From: Eubacteriales bacterium
Lineage (GTDB): Bacteria > Bacillota > Clostridia > Oscillospirales > Acutalibacteraceae
Length of the DNA: 13,192 nucleotides
Reading direction: 5' to 3'
Assembly: GCA_030529125.1 (NCBI GenBank)
Contig: JAUMXP010000030.1
Location: 1-13,192, forward strand
In this document: piece after piece, positions 6,713 through 13,171 of the stretch
Position numbering within the stretch: position 1 is the stretch's first letter
Layout of the letters: the number at the start of each line of letters is the position of its first letter
Made by a program: the position numbers and the translations under genes
The notes under the pieces: model-generated
Seen by the model: the letters and a program-made list of their open reading frames with translations, nothing else
Database searches by the model: none
Told to the model about the DNA's origin: nothing

Positions 6713-6735
6713 TTATAGATTTTTTAGTGTCGCTA

Positions 6736-6744
6736 TGATATAAT
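6736..6744 (+). promoter_or_regulatory. Extended -10 promoter of holB
   Basis: A perfect TATAAT (6739-6744) preceded by TGA makes an extended -10 (TGnTATAAT). The -35 position is poor: TAGATT (6716-6721) at 17 bp matches only three bases. Transcription would start near 6751, giving a leader of about 20 bases. Confidence 0.65.
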
Positions 6745-6771
6745 TAGAAGGTATGCAAAGGAGGTAATAAC

Positions 6772-7617
6772 GTGAGCGACTTTAACGAACAAGTAAAAGA
6801 GCTTTTTTCTGAAACACTCAGCGCTCATCGAATGCCTCATGCCATACTGATTACAGGCGGTACACCTAACTTGCGAGATGAAACAGTCAGGTTTCTGTCA
6901 ACAGCAGCTGTGTGTAGCGAAAGCAATCGACCATGCGGTAACTGTAAACACTGTATCAAAGCATTATCCGGTGGTCATAGTGATATTTACACCCCTAAGC
7001 TTACCGGTAAGACAAACACCGTCAGCATAGATGCAATCCGAGAACTCATCAGAGACGCAAGCATCATACCTAACGAAGCTGACACAAAGGTCTTTATCAT
7101 TAAAGACATAGATAAATCAATGTCTGAGTTGGTTCAGAATTCGTTTTTGAAAATTTTAGAAGAACCACCGCTTTCAACACTATTTGTATTGACTGCTGAA
7201 AGCACCAATCGTCTTTTGCCTACTATTTTATCACGTGTGCAGGTTTTTTCACTTAAACAAGAGTACAGTGTAAACGAAGAAATAAACGAAATAGCAAAAG
7301 AAATTATAGACGGAATTATAAGTCCGGGCGAAATCAAGCTCCTTTACGCTACAGCCCGACTTAACACAAGACCGATCTTCAAAGAAGTGCTGGCAGTTGT
7401 GTCAGAATACCTGCGACTCGGACTTAATAGATCCGTCGGCGTAAAGAACGACAACGAACAAGCGTGTGCTATCGCTAAAAAACTAACTAAATCACGAATC
7501 ATCGAATTGATAGATTTAACACAAAAGGCTATTATCAGAGCCGACCGCAACGTCAACATGGCACTACTGTGCACTTGGCTTTGCGGAGAATACAGGAGGA
7601 TTTCATGGCAGAGGTAA
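6772..7617 (+). CDS. holB: DNA polymerase III delta' subunit
   Basis: HolB is part of the clamp loader that places the beta sliding clamp on DNA. The 281-aa protein has the delta'/gamma AAA+ arrangement: a degenerate P-loop region (ITGGTPNLRDET, 27-38) without GKS/T, as expected since delta' does not hydrolyse ATP; a zinc module with C48, C55, C58 and C61; and LKILEEPP (126-133), a hallmark of clamp-loader subunits. The sensor-1 segment is TILSRVQ (151-157), with valine where SRC is usual. The start is a GTG at 6772, preceded by AAAGGAGGT (6757-6765), a near-perfect ribosome binding site; no better ATG exists. The end overlaps ricT by 13 bp. The holB-ricT order is conserved in Firmicutes, though tmk and yaaQ-yaaR, often upstream, are absent here. 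Confidence 0.93.
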   Translation: MSDFNEQVKELFSETLSAHRMPHAILITGGTPNLRDETVRFLSTAAVCSESNRPCGNCKHCIKALSGGHSDIYTPKLTGKTNTVSIDAIRELIRDASIIPNEADTKVFIIKDIDKSMSELVQNSFLKILEEPPLSTLFVLTAESTNRLLPTILSRVQVFSLKQEYSVNEEINEIAKEIIDGIISPGEIKLLYATARLNTRPIFKEVLAVVSEYLRLGLNRSVGVKNDNEQACAIAKKLTKSRIIELIDLTQKAIIRADRNVNMALLCTWLCGEYRRISWQR

Positions 7618-8471
7618 TCGGAGTAAGATTTAAACAGGTCGGTAAGATTTACTACTTTGATCCTGTTGATATAAAATTTAACAGTGGTGAATATGTTATT
7701 GTTGAAACAGCTCGCGGTGTTGAATGTGGCGAAGTAGCTACTGCAAACCGCGAAGAAAGTGACGATAACATTGTATTTCCACTTAAGAAGGTAATCAGAA
7801 AAGCTACTGATGACGACTTAAAGCATTTAAGTGAAAACAAACAAAAAGAAAAGAACGCACTAATAACCTGTGAAAAGCTTGTAAAGCAACATAATCTTGA
7901 CATGAAGCTTGTTGATGTTGAATATACATTTGATAACTCAAAAATCATGTTCTATTTCACAGCTGACGGCAGAGTTGACTTCAGAGCTCTTGTAAAAGAC
8001 CTTGCGTCAGTATTCAGAACCCGAATAGAACTTAGACAAATCGGTGTACGAGACGAAGCAAAAATGCTAGGCGGCCTTGGTGTATGCGGAAAACCGTTCT
8101 GCTGTTCAAGCTTCTTAGGCGAATTTCAGCCTGTTTCTATTAAAATGGCTAAAGAACAGGGACTTTCACTCTCGCCTGTTAAGATTTCAGGCACCTGCGG
8201 AAGACTTATGTGCTGCTTAAAGTACGAGCAGGAAGCCTACACAGACTTACTTAAACATACACCAAAAGTAGGAGCTATCGTCAAAACTCCTCTTGGTCGT
8301 GGACTTGTTGTTGAGAACAATCTGCTCACACAGACTCTGAAAGTAAAGATGGATAACACCCCTGACGAAGCTGCTCCACAGACTTTCAAAGTCAAAGAAG
8401 TCAAGCTCGTCAAAGACGGATACATCAAGGTCGACAAAAAGGAACTTGATGAACTTAAAAATTTGGAATAA
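7605..8471 (+). CDS. ricT: PSP1-domain protein RicT (YaaT)
   Basis: The 288-aa protein is a PSP1/YaaT family member. In Bacillus subtilis RicT works with RicA and RicF in an iron-sulfur complex that influences RNase Y-dependent mRNA maturation and is needed for competence, biofilm formation and sporulation. The PSP1 core spans about residues 55-145, after an N-terminal half opening with MAEVIGVRFKQVGKIYYFDP. The conserved cysteines are in GLGVCGKPFCCSSFL (157-171: C161, C166, C167) and GTCGRLMCCLKYEQ (196-209: C198, C203, C204), the expected cluster ligands. The ATG at 7605 lies inside the end of holB with AGGAGGA just before it, so translation is coupled. ricA and ricF are not in the window. 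No GC-rich terminator follows; the 3' gap holds the ferredoxin promoter. Confidence 0.93.
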   Translation: MAEVIGVRFKQVGKIYYFDPVDIKFNSGEYVIVETARGVECGEVATANREESDDNIVFPLKKVIRKATDDDLKHLSENKQKEKNALITCEKLVKQHNLDMKLVDVEYTFDNSKIMFYFTADGRVDFRALVKDLASVFRTRIELRQIGVRDEAKMLGGLGVCGKPFCCSSFLGEFQPVSIKMAKEQGLSLSPVKISGTCGRLMCCLKYEQEAYTDLLKHTPKVGAIVKTPLGRGLVVENNLLTQTLKVKMDNTPDEAAPQTFKVKEVKLVKDGYIKVDKKELDELKNLE

Positions 8472-8489
8472 AAATTTTTGACAAAATAA

Positions 8490-8517
8490 TTGCTTTTTTC
8501 ACAAAGTATGATACAAT
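8490..8517 (+). promoter_or_regulatory. Extended -10 promoter of the ferredoxin gene
   Basis: TTGCTT (8490-8495) and TACAAT (8512-8517) are 16 bp apart, with TGA before the -10 (TGnTACAAT, extended form). Transcription would start near 8524, giving a leader of about 26 bases before the ATG at 8550. A perfect TTGACA at 8478-8483 lies 28 bp from this -10 and is too far to pair with it. The -10 sits inside the inverted repeat at 8508-8530. Confidence 0.6.
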
Positions 8518-8530
8518 GTACTTGTATCAT
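8508..8530 (+). promoter_or_regulatory. Perfect 9-bp inverted repeat over the ferredoxin promoter, likely operator
   Basis: The left arm ATGATACAA (8508-8516) and right arm TTGTATCAT (8522-8530) are exact reverse complements around a five-base centre, TGTAC. The 23-bp site covers the -10 box and the predicted transcription start. Because most of it is upstream of the start, it would work as DNA bound by a dimeric regulator, most simply a repressor, rather than as an RNA hairpin. The TGATA part recalls Fur-family half-sites but does not match a Fur or PerR box; the regulator is unknown. Confidence 0.6.
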
Positions 8531-8549
8531 TTAACAAGGAGGTTTACTC

Positions 8550-8723
8550 ATGGCTTTTGTAATTGATAAGGATACATGCATCGGCTGCGGCGCTTGTGCT
8601 GATCAGTGCCCATGCGAAGCTATTGCTGAAGATGATGGCAAGTTCGCTATCGACGCTGACACTTGTGTTGATTGCGGTGCTTGTGCAGGTCAGTGCCCTG
8701 TAGAAGCTATTGCTGAGGGCTAA
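8550..8723 (+). CDS. Clostridial-type 2[4Fe-4S] ferredoxin
   Basis: A 57-aa cytoplasmic electron carrier of the classical clostridial kind, read directly from the DNA. Two CxxCxxCxxxC sets are present: C10, C13, C16, C20 and C39, C42, C45, C49; as usual in this fold, each cluster takes three ligands from one set and the fourth from the other. The halves are similar (CGACADQCP and CGACAGQCP), reflecting the family's internal duplication. An extra cysteine, C22, follows the first CP, where valine or another non-cysteine is usual. AAGGAGGT (8536-8543) lies seven bases before the ATG, indicating strong translation. The gene has its own promoter, operator-like palindrome and terminator, so it is a single-gene unit, located between ricT and yabB where Firmicutes often have yabA. 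Confidence 0.96.
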   Translation: MAFVIDKDTCIGCGACADQCPCEAIAEDDGKFAIDADTCVDCGACAGQCPVEAIAEG

Positions 8724-8740
8724 TTAAATTAATACAAAAG

Positions 8741-8768
8741 GCTCACAGTTTTTACTGTGAGCTTTTTT
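8741..8768 (+). terminator. Intrinsic terminator of the ferredoxin gene
   Basis: GCTCACAGT (8741-8749) pairs perfectly with ACTGTGAGC (8754-8762) around a TTTT loop, followed by six T. It begins 17 bases after the ferredoxin stop and should be efficient. The AAAA before the stem gives it weak activity on the other strand as well. Confidence 0.93.
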
Positions 8769-8769
8769 G

Positions 8770-8798
8770 TTTGCATAAAAACAGTTATATGTTATAAT
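8770..8798 (+). promoter_or_regulatory. Promoter of the yabB-rsmI-folC operon
   Basis: A perfect TATAAT (8793-8798) has TGT before it (extended -10, TGnTATAAT). TTTGCA (8770-8775) at 17 bp gives a four-of-six -35. Transcription would start near 8805, leaving about 25 bases before the gene. The box follows directly on the ferredoxin terminator. Confidence 0.65.
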
Positions 8799-8830
8799 AA
8801 CTTTTAGTTTATATCCTTTTTGGGGGTGAT

Positions 8831-9592
8831 ATGATGCTTAAAGAATACGAACGACTCGAACCGCTCGGAAACGGTGTGGAGATTATCGTCAGCGATATGT
8901 ACCATTTTTCTACTGATACTATCCTGCTCGCTGATTTTTCAAAAGTGAAGAGTACAGATTTCGCAGTAGAGCTTGGCACAGGCTGTGGCACAATGCCGCT
9001 TTTGTGGACCAGAGAACATAGTGTCAGAGAAATCATCGCTATAGACATCCAGAGTCAGTGTATAGATATGCTAACTAGAAACATCAATCACAACGTAAAT
9101 AACGAAAGATCAAATTGCTTGTGCATCAAACCGCTGTGCGCTGATCTCAAGGACCTCAAGGGCAAGATTGAATTTGGCAAGTATAACGTTGTAGTGTGCA
9201 ACCCTCCGTACAAGCTATCAGGTTCAGGAATCAAAAATCCTGACGAAGAAAAGCTGCTTGCACGTCACGAAGAAAGCTGCACACTGGACGATGTATGCGC
9301 AGCAGCAGCTCATCTGCTACAATTTTCAGGTCGCTTCTGTATCTGTCAAAGACCTGAACGACTGACGGACGTGATGATGTCGATGAGACAATTTGACATT
9401 GAGCCTAAGCGTCTGCGCTTTGTGCAACAACGAAAAGACAAAGAACCTAAACTCTTTTTACTTGAAGGAAGATACAAAGGCAAAAGAGGTTTTATGCAAG
9501 TTATGCCTACACTGTTCATTGAAGATGAACAAGGCAACTTCTCAGACGAAATGAAAGAAATCTACGGTTTATATAAAGAAGGTAGAACATGA
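8831..9592 (+). CDS. yabB: TrmN6-type tRNA1(Val) adenine-N6 methyltransferase (YabB family)
   Basis: A Rossmann-fold S-adenosylmethionine methyltransferase of 253 aa. VELGTGCGTMPLLW (46-59) is the SAM-binding motif I, and IIAIDIQ (68-74) is the acidic motif II. NPPY (124-127) is the catalytic motif of N6-adenine methyltransferases. The E. coli relative TrmN6 (YfiC) methylates A37 of tRNA1(Val), and the Firmicutes gene next to yabC/rsmI is called yabB; substrate assignment here is by family and position. Two ATG codons are adjacent (8831 and 8834). GGGGGTGAT lies just before; the second ATG has the better seven-base spacing, so the true product may be one residue shorter. The stop overlaps the rsmI start as ATGA. 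Confidence 0.9.
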   Translation: MMLKEYERLEPLGNGVEIIVSDMYHFSTDTILLADFSKVKSTDFAVELGTGCGTMPLLWTREHSVREIIAIDIQSQCIDMLTRNINHNVNNERSNCLCIKPLCADLKDLKGKIEFGKYNVVVCNPPYKLSGSGIKNPDEEKLLARHEESCTLDDVCAAAAHLLQFSGRFCICQRPERLTDVMMSMRQFDIEPKRLRFVQQRKDKEPKLFLLEGRYKGKRGFMQVMPTLFIEDEQGNFSDEMKEIYGLYKEGRT

Positions 9593-10407
9593 GCATTCTA
9601 TATGTAGTCGGAACTCCTATCGGCAATCTGTCTGATATGTCACCACGCGCGATTGAAACTCTAAATGAGGTTGATTTCATCGCAGCTGAAGACACCAGAG
9701 TAACGCTGAAACTACTCAACCATTTTGGTATCAAAAAGCCAATGGTGAGCTACTATGAACATAATAAAGAATTTCGCGGTGAGCTCATCTGCAACCGCAT
9801 TAAATCAGGTGAAACCTGTGCTATAGTTACCGATGCAGGTATGCCGTGCATCTCTGACCCTGGTGAATTACTCATCAAACAGTGCGAGGAATACTCAATC
9901 AAAACTGTTGTAGTACCGGGTCCATCAGCTGTTATTTCTGCGCTGTGTGTATCTGGACTTGCGACAGGTCGATTCACGTTTGAAGGCTTTTTGTCTATGA
10001 ACAAAAAAAGTCGTGCAGACCACCTCGAGTCACTGCAAAACGAGAGTCGCACCATGATTTTCTACGAAGCTCCTCACAAACTTTCAAATACATTAAAAGA
10101 CTTGTACGACACTTTCTCTGATAGAAAGCTTACTATCGCACGAGAGCTGACTAAGATTCACGAGGAGATTATTCGCACCACTACAAAAGAAGCGTGCGAA
10201 AAATACAACGACGGTTCACTCAAGGGTGAAATCGTACTCATACTTGAAGGCAAACCACAAAGTACTGACAGTGAATATACAATAGAAGACGCTGTGGGTA
10301 TTGCTAAAAAACTTATAGCAGATGGTATGAAGCCGACTGACGCAGCTAAAGAAGCTGCAAAAATCACTAAAATCCGTAAAAACGATATATATAAAAATCT
10401 TCTTTAA
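9589..10407 (+). CDS. rsmI: 16S rRNA (cytidine-1402-2'-O)-methyltransferase
   Basis: RsmI methylates the ribose of C1402 in the decoding centre of 16S rRNA, supporting accurate initiation and decoding. The 272-aa length is near normal. Conserved blocks of the tetrapyrrole-methylase-like fold are VGTPIGNL (7-14), AAEDTR (32-37), TDAGMPCISDPG (81-92), PGPSA (110-114), FEGFLSMNKKSR (131-142; the usual FLP has serine for proline) and YEAPHKL (159-165), followed by ARELTKIHEE (184-193). It overlaps yabB by four bases (ATGA) with AAGGT seven or so bases before the ATG, so the two are translationally coupled. folC starts ten bases after its stop, which places it in the same operon. Confidence 0.95.
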   Translation: MSILYVVGTPIGNLSDMSPRAIETLNEVDFIAAEDTRVTLKLLNHFGIKKPMVSYYEHNKEFRGELICNRIKSGETCAIVTDAGMPCISDPGELLIKQCEEYSIKTVVVPGPSAVISALCVSGLATGRFTFEGFLSMNKKSRADHLESLQNESRTMIFYEAPHKLSNTLKDLYDTFSDRKLTIARELTKIHEEIIRTTTKEACEKYNDGSLKGEIVLILEGKPQSTDSEYTIEDAVGIAKKLIADGMKPTDAAKEAAKITKIRKNDIYKNLL

Positions 10408-10417
10408 AGGAATTATA

Positions 10418-11704
10418 ATGACATACGAACAAGCACTTAATAAAATACATTCACTGGATAAATTCGGCTCACGTCCGGGACTAGACAGAATCAAAATGCT
10501 GTTTGACCTTATAGGCGATGAGCTGCTCTCTCAAAAATTTATACATGTTGCAGGTACAAACGGAAAAGGTTCTGTATGCCAGATGATTAGTCAGGTGCTT
10601 ACACACTCAGGCTACAAGACAGGTCTGTTCATCTCACCATACATCACAGATTTTGAAGAGCGAATTCAGATTAATAATCAAAACATTTCTAAAGAAGAGC
10701 TCACAGTTGCTGTTGAGCATCTCTTCCCTTTGCTTACAAAACTTAGTGATGACGGAATCATCATCACTGAATTTGAGTTTCTGACAGCACTTGCTTTCTA
10801 TGTTTTCAAACAGAATAACTGTGACATCATTGTGTGTGAAACAGGGCTTGGTGGTCTGCTCGACTCAACTAATCTGATTGAAAAGCCACTGTGCTCTGTG
10901 CTCACTAAAATTGATATTGACCACACTGCTATTCTAGGCGATACGCTAGAACTCATCACAGAGCAAAAGTGCGGTATTATCAAAGATAACTCCATCACAG
11001 TTTCAGCTGAACAAAGTGATAGAGCACTCAAGATCATCAAAAACACCGCAAACACAAAACACAACAGCTTTTATTATGCAAAAGACATCGAATTGTACGA
11101 TATTGAACTTTCTATTAACGGCGCAAAATTTTGCTATAAAGATGAAAAACTCTCCATCCCTCTATGTGGCGAGCATCAAATCGATAACGCAAGAACCGCC
11201 CTATGCACCTTGGAAGCACTCAACGAAAACGGCTTGATAGATGTATCTTTAAAGCAAATAAAACAAGGTTTCAAAAAAGCACTCAATCCTGCTCGTTTCG
11301 AGCTTATGTCAGAATCGCCTGTGGTTATACTTGATGGTGCGCATAATGTAAACGGTATCACAGCATTTAAAAATGCGACAGAGAGCTTTGTAGCGCCTAA
11401 GAGAGCGTTGCTTGTTGGTATGCTCAAGGATAAAGATGTCGAAAGTGCACTCTCACTGCTAAAAGGTATGTTTGAACTGGTTGTAGTTACCGATGTACCA
11501 AACGTGCGCAACCTTGACTGCTACGAACTTGCTGATATATGCAAATCCTACTTTGAAAAGGTTGTGGTTATCAGTAATAGTAAAACTGCTTTCGATACTG
11601 CGTACGACTTATGCGTTAAAAACGATATGTCGCTATGCATCTGTGGTTCGCTATATCTCGCGGGAGAAATCCGACCACATATTATCAGTAACTTAAAAAA
11701 ATGA
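10418..11704 (+). CDS. folC: Bifunctional folylpolyglutamate synthase / dihydrofolate synthase
   Basis: FolC joins glutamate to dihydropteroate (DHFS activity) and extends the gamma-glutamyl tail of folates (FPGS activity), using ATP. The 428-aa Mur-ligase-type protein has the P-loop GTNGKGS (46-52), SPYITDFEERI (73-83) in the folate-binding area, ETGLGGLLDSTN (141-152), and DHTAILGDTLELITEQKCGIIK (168-189), whose K184 is the expected carbamylated lysine. The C-terminal domain opens near NPARFE (290-295) and carries DGAHN (306-310) and GMLKDKD (334-340). Whether both activities are present cannot be decided from sequence. AAAGGA lies seven bases before the ATG, ten bases after rsmI, so it is the last gene of the yabB-rsmI-folC operon. 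A long hairpin at 11738-11770 may end the transcript. Confidence 0.95.
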   Translation: MTYEQALNKIHSLDKFGSRPGLDRIKMLFDLIGDELLSQKFIHVAGTNGKGSVCQMISQVLTHSGYKTGLFISPYITDFEERIQINNQNISKEELTVAVEHLFPLLTKLSDDGIIITEFEFLTALAFYVFKQNNCDIIVCETGLGGLLDSTNLIEKPLCSVLTKIDIDHTAILGDTLELITEQKCGIIKDNSITVSAEQSDRALKIIKNTANTKHNSFYYAKDIELYDIELSINGAKFCYKDEKLSIPLCGEHQIDNARTALCTLEALNENGLIDVSLKQIKQGFKKALNPARFELMSESPVVILDGAHNVNGITAFKNATESFVAPKRALLVGMLKDKDVESALSLLKGMFELVVVTDVPNVRNLDCYELADICKSYFEKVVVISNSKTAFDTAYDLCVKNDMSLCICGSLYLAGEIRPHIISNLKK

Positions 11705-11737
11705 TTTTTCACGACAACAGAATAAAACAAATTATTT

Positions 11738-11770
11738 ATGCCTATACTTATATGATATGAGTATAGGCAT
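11738..11770 (+). terminator. Long hairpin between folC and spoIIAA, possible terminator
   Basis: ATGCCTATACT (11738-11748) pairs perfectly with AGTATAGGCAT (11760-11770). The pairing continues inward through one T-G wobble and three A-T pairs, leaving a TGA loop: 15 pairs in all. The following bases, TATTTATTAG, are only a broken T-tract, and the spoIIAA ribosome binding site follows at 11779. It may be a weak terminator for folC or a structure in the spoIIA leader. Confidence 0.5.
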
Positions 11771-11791
11771 TATTTATTAGGAAGTGAAAAT

Positions 11792-12094
11792 ATGGTAGAA
11801 ACTGATTTTACTGATGATGTATTAACCGCAAAACTGTACGGAGAAATTGACCACCATCGTGCACCTGCTATAAGAACTAAAATTGACGGACAAACAGAAA
11901 GTCTGAGGCCAAAAGAACTACGCCTTGACTTTTCGCACGTATCATTTATGGACAGCTCTGGTATAGGACTCATCATGGGCAGATATCATCAGGTGTCGCT
12001 TGTAGGCGGAAAACTAAAAGTTGTGAATGTTCCTAAAGGTATCGAAAAAATAATCAACTTATCAGGAATTGAGTCACTGGGGGTATTGCGATGA
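11792..12094 (+). CDS. spoIIAA: Anti-sigma F factor antagonist SpoIIAA
   Basis: SpoIIAA is a STAS-domain protein that, when unphosphorylated, frees sigma F from SpoIIAB in the forespore; SpoIIAB phosphorylates it and SpoIIE removes the phosphate. The 100-aa protein has the family core: GEIDHHRA (17-24), LDFSHVSFMDSSGIGLIMGR (45-64) with S56 as the expected phosphorylated serine (S58 in B. subtilis), and GGKLKVVNV (72-80). It ends at SGIESLGVLR, soon after the SG-x motif, whereas the B. subtilis protein has 117 residues and continues with a further C-terminal segment. AGGAAG (11779-11784) lies seven bases before the ATG. The stop overlaps the spoIIAB start as ATGA. In Bacillus this operon is driven by sigma H and Spo0A; I see no convincing site for either in the 87-bp gap. 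Confidence 0.95.
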   Translation: MVETDFTDDVLTAKLYGEIDHHRAPAIRTKIDGQTESLRPKELRLDFSHVSFMDSSGIGLIMGRYHQVSLVGGKLKVVNVPKGIEKIINLSGIESLGVLR

Positions 12095-12534
12095 ATGTAA
12101 CAAACGAACTGAATCTGAATTTTATATCAAAAAGTACTAACGAGAGCTTTGCACGAGCTGCAGTGTCGGCATTTCTGCTTTTTCTTGACCCGACTATTGC
12201 AGAACTGGCAGACATAAAAACTGCCGTATCAGAAGCAGTCACGAACTGCATTGTGCACGCATATCCAAACTACATAGGCACGATTTACATAAATGTAAAA
12301 GTCACAGATCAAAACAAAATAATAATCAAGATCCGTGACAAAGGTATAGGCATCAAAGATGTAAAACAGGCCATTAAACCGCTATTCACTACATCTAAAG
12401 AAGAGCGTGCAGGACTTGGCTTTGCTGTAATGCAGAGTTTTATGGACAATGTAAAAGTAAGGTCTAAAGAAGGTAGTGGCACCACTGTTATTATGGAAAA
12501 AACTATAATACGTACAAACTATGACAAGAGATGA
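12091..12534 (+). CDS. spoIIAB: Anti-sigma F factor and serine kinase SpoIIAB
   Basis: SpoIIAB binds and holds sigma F inactive in the pre-divisional cell and mother cell, and phosphorylates SpoIIAA with ATP. The 147-aa protein is the usual length and has the GHKL ATPase motifs: N box EAVTNCIVHAY (48-58, with E48 and N52), G1 box DKGIGI (83-88), G2-type GLGF (108-111) and GTT (130-132). NESFAR (17-22) near the N-terminus is conserved; R22 corresponds to B. subtilis R20, at the sigma F and SpoIIAA interface. LFTTSKEERAGLGF forms the ATP lid. GGGGG lies seven bases before the ATG, inside the end of spoIIAA. It overlaps sigF by 14 bp, so all three proteins are made from coupled translation. Confidence 0.96.
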   Translation: MNVTNELNLNFISKSTNESFARAAVSAFLLFLDPTIAELADIKTAVSEAVTNCIVHAYPNYIGTIYINVKVTDQNKIIIKIRDKGIGIKDVKQAIKPLFTTSKEERAGLGFAVMQSFMDNVKVRSKEGSGTTVIMEKTIIRTNYDKR

Positions 12535-13171
12535 GCTGATTAGTGAGAACCTAGGCCTGGTGCATTCCTGCGCTCGGAAATTTATAAATCGCGGTATAGA
12601 CTATGATGACCTGTATTCGACAGGCTGCGTAGGGCTAATCAAAGCAATAGACAATTTTGATCCCTCACTAGGGTATAAGCTCTCAACGTACGCAGTGCCG
12701 GTTATCTTAGGCGAGATAAAACGACTTTTCCGCGATGGCGGTATGATAAAAGTATCGAGAAGCTTAAAAGAACTATCTCAAAAAGCCACTAGAATATCAG
12801 AAGAATATAAAAAAGAAAACGCAGATGATATTCCTATCTCCCTGCTTGCTGAAAAACTTGAGGTCGATGTATACAAAGCAAGCGAAGCGTTGTCTGTAAG
12901 TACCCCTGTTATGTCGCTTACAGCTCACACTGATGATGGCGAAAAGACGCTCGATATTCCTACTGTATCTATTGAAGACGAGCTAATAGAAAAAATGTCG
13001 CTCGATGACATTCTGAATACATTAGATGACCGCGACAAAGAGCTAATTAAGCTGCGTTACTATAAGCACAAAACACAGGTAGAAGTAGCAAAAGCACTCA
13101 ATATGACTCAGGTGCAGGTATCACGAAAAGAAAAAAAGCTGCTTTTACTAATGCGAGAAAAGCTGATATAA
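12521..13171 (+). CDS. sigF: RNA polymerase sporulation sigma factor sigma F, short N-terminus
   Basis: Sigma F directs the first forespore-specific transcription. The 216-aa protein has region 2 (about 10-75: YDDLYSTGCVGLIKAIDNFD, then STYAVPVILGEIKRLFRD), region 3 (about 77-160, opening with KVSRSLKEL) and region 4 (about 165-212), whose helix-turn-helix is QVEVAKALNMTQVQVSRKEKK (186-206). The position directly after spoIIAB separates it from sigma G. B. subtilis sigma F has 255 residues; the missing part is mainly N-terminal, including the ARxGDxxA-like helix before LISENLGLV. No extension is possible, since an in-frame TAA lies at 12506-12508. There is no clear ribosome binding site before the ATG, so translation probably depends on ribosomes finishing spoIIAB, whose stop lies 14 bases downstream of the start. 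Confidence 0.94.
   Translation: MTRDELISENLGLVHSCARKFINRGIDYDDLYSTGCVGLIKAIDNFDPSLGYKLSTYAVPVILGEIKRLFRDGGMIKVSRSLKELSQKATRISEEYKKENADDIPISLLAEKLEVDVYKASEALSVSTPVMSLTAHTDDGEKTLDIPTVSIEDELIEKMSLDDILNTLDDRDKELIKLRYYKHKTQVEVAKALNMTQVQVSRKEKKLLLLMREKLI

Noticed and set aside
8478..8483. Perfect TTGACA upstream of the ferredoxin gene
   Set aside because: No usable -10 lies 16-18 bp downstream; the TACAAT box is 28 bp away. TTGCTT at 8490 fits better.
8791..8801. Palindrome GTTAT-A-ATAAC over the yabB -10 box
   Set aside because: Short and AT-rich, and most of it is the -10 itself, so chance is a sufficient explanation.
10216..10494. 92-codon minus-strand frame spanning the rsmI-folC junction
   Set aside because: It lies opposite two clear conserved genes and has no ribosome binding site.
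11712..11716. Possible Spo0A box (TGTCG on the minus strand) before spoIIAA
   Set aside because: Only five of seven bases match TGTCGAA and there is no second box or sigma H promoter beside it.
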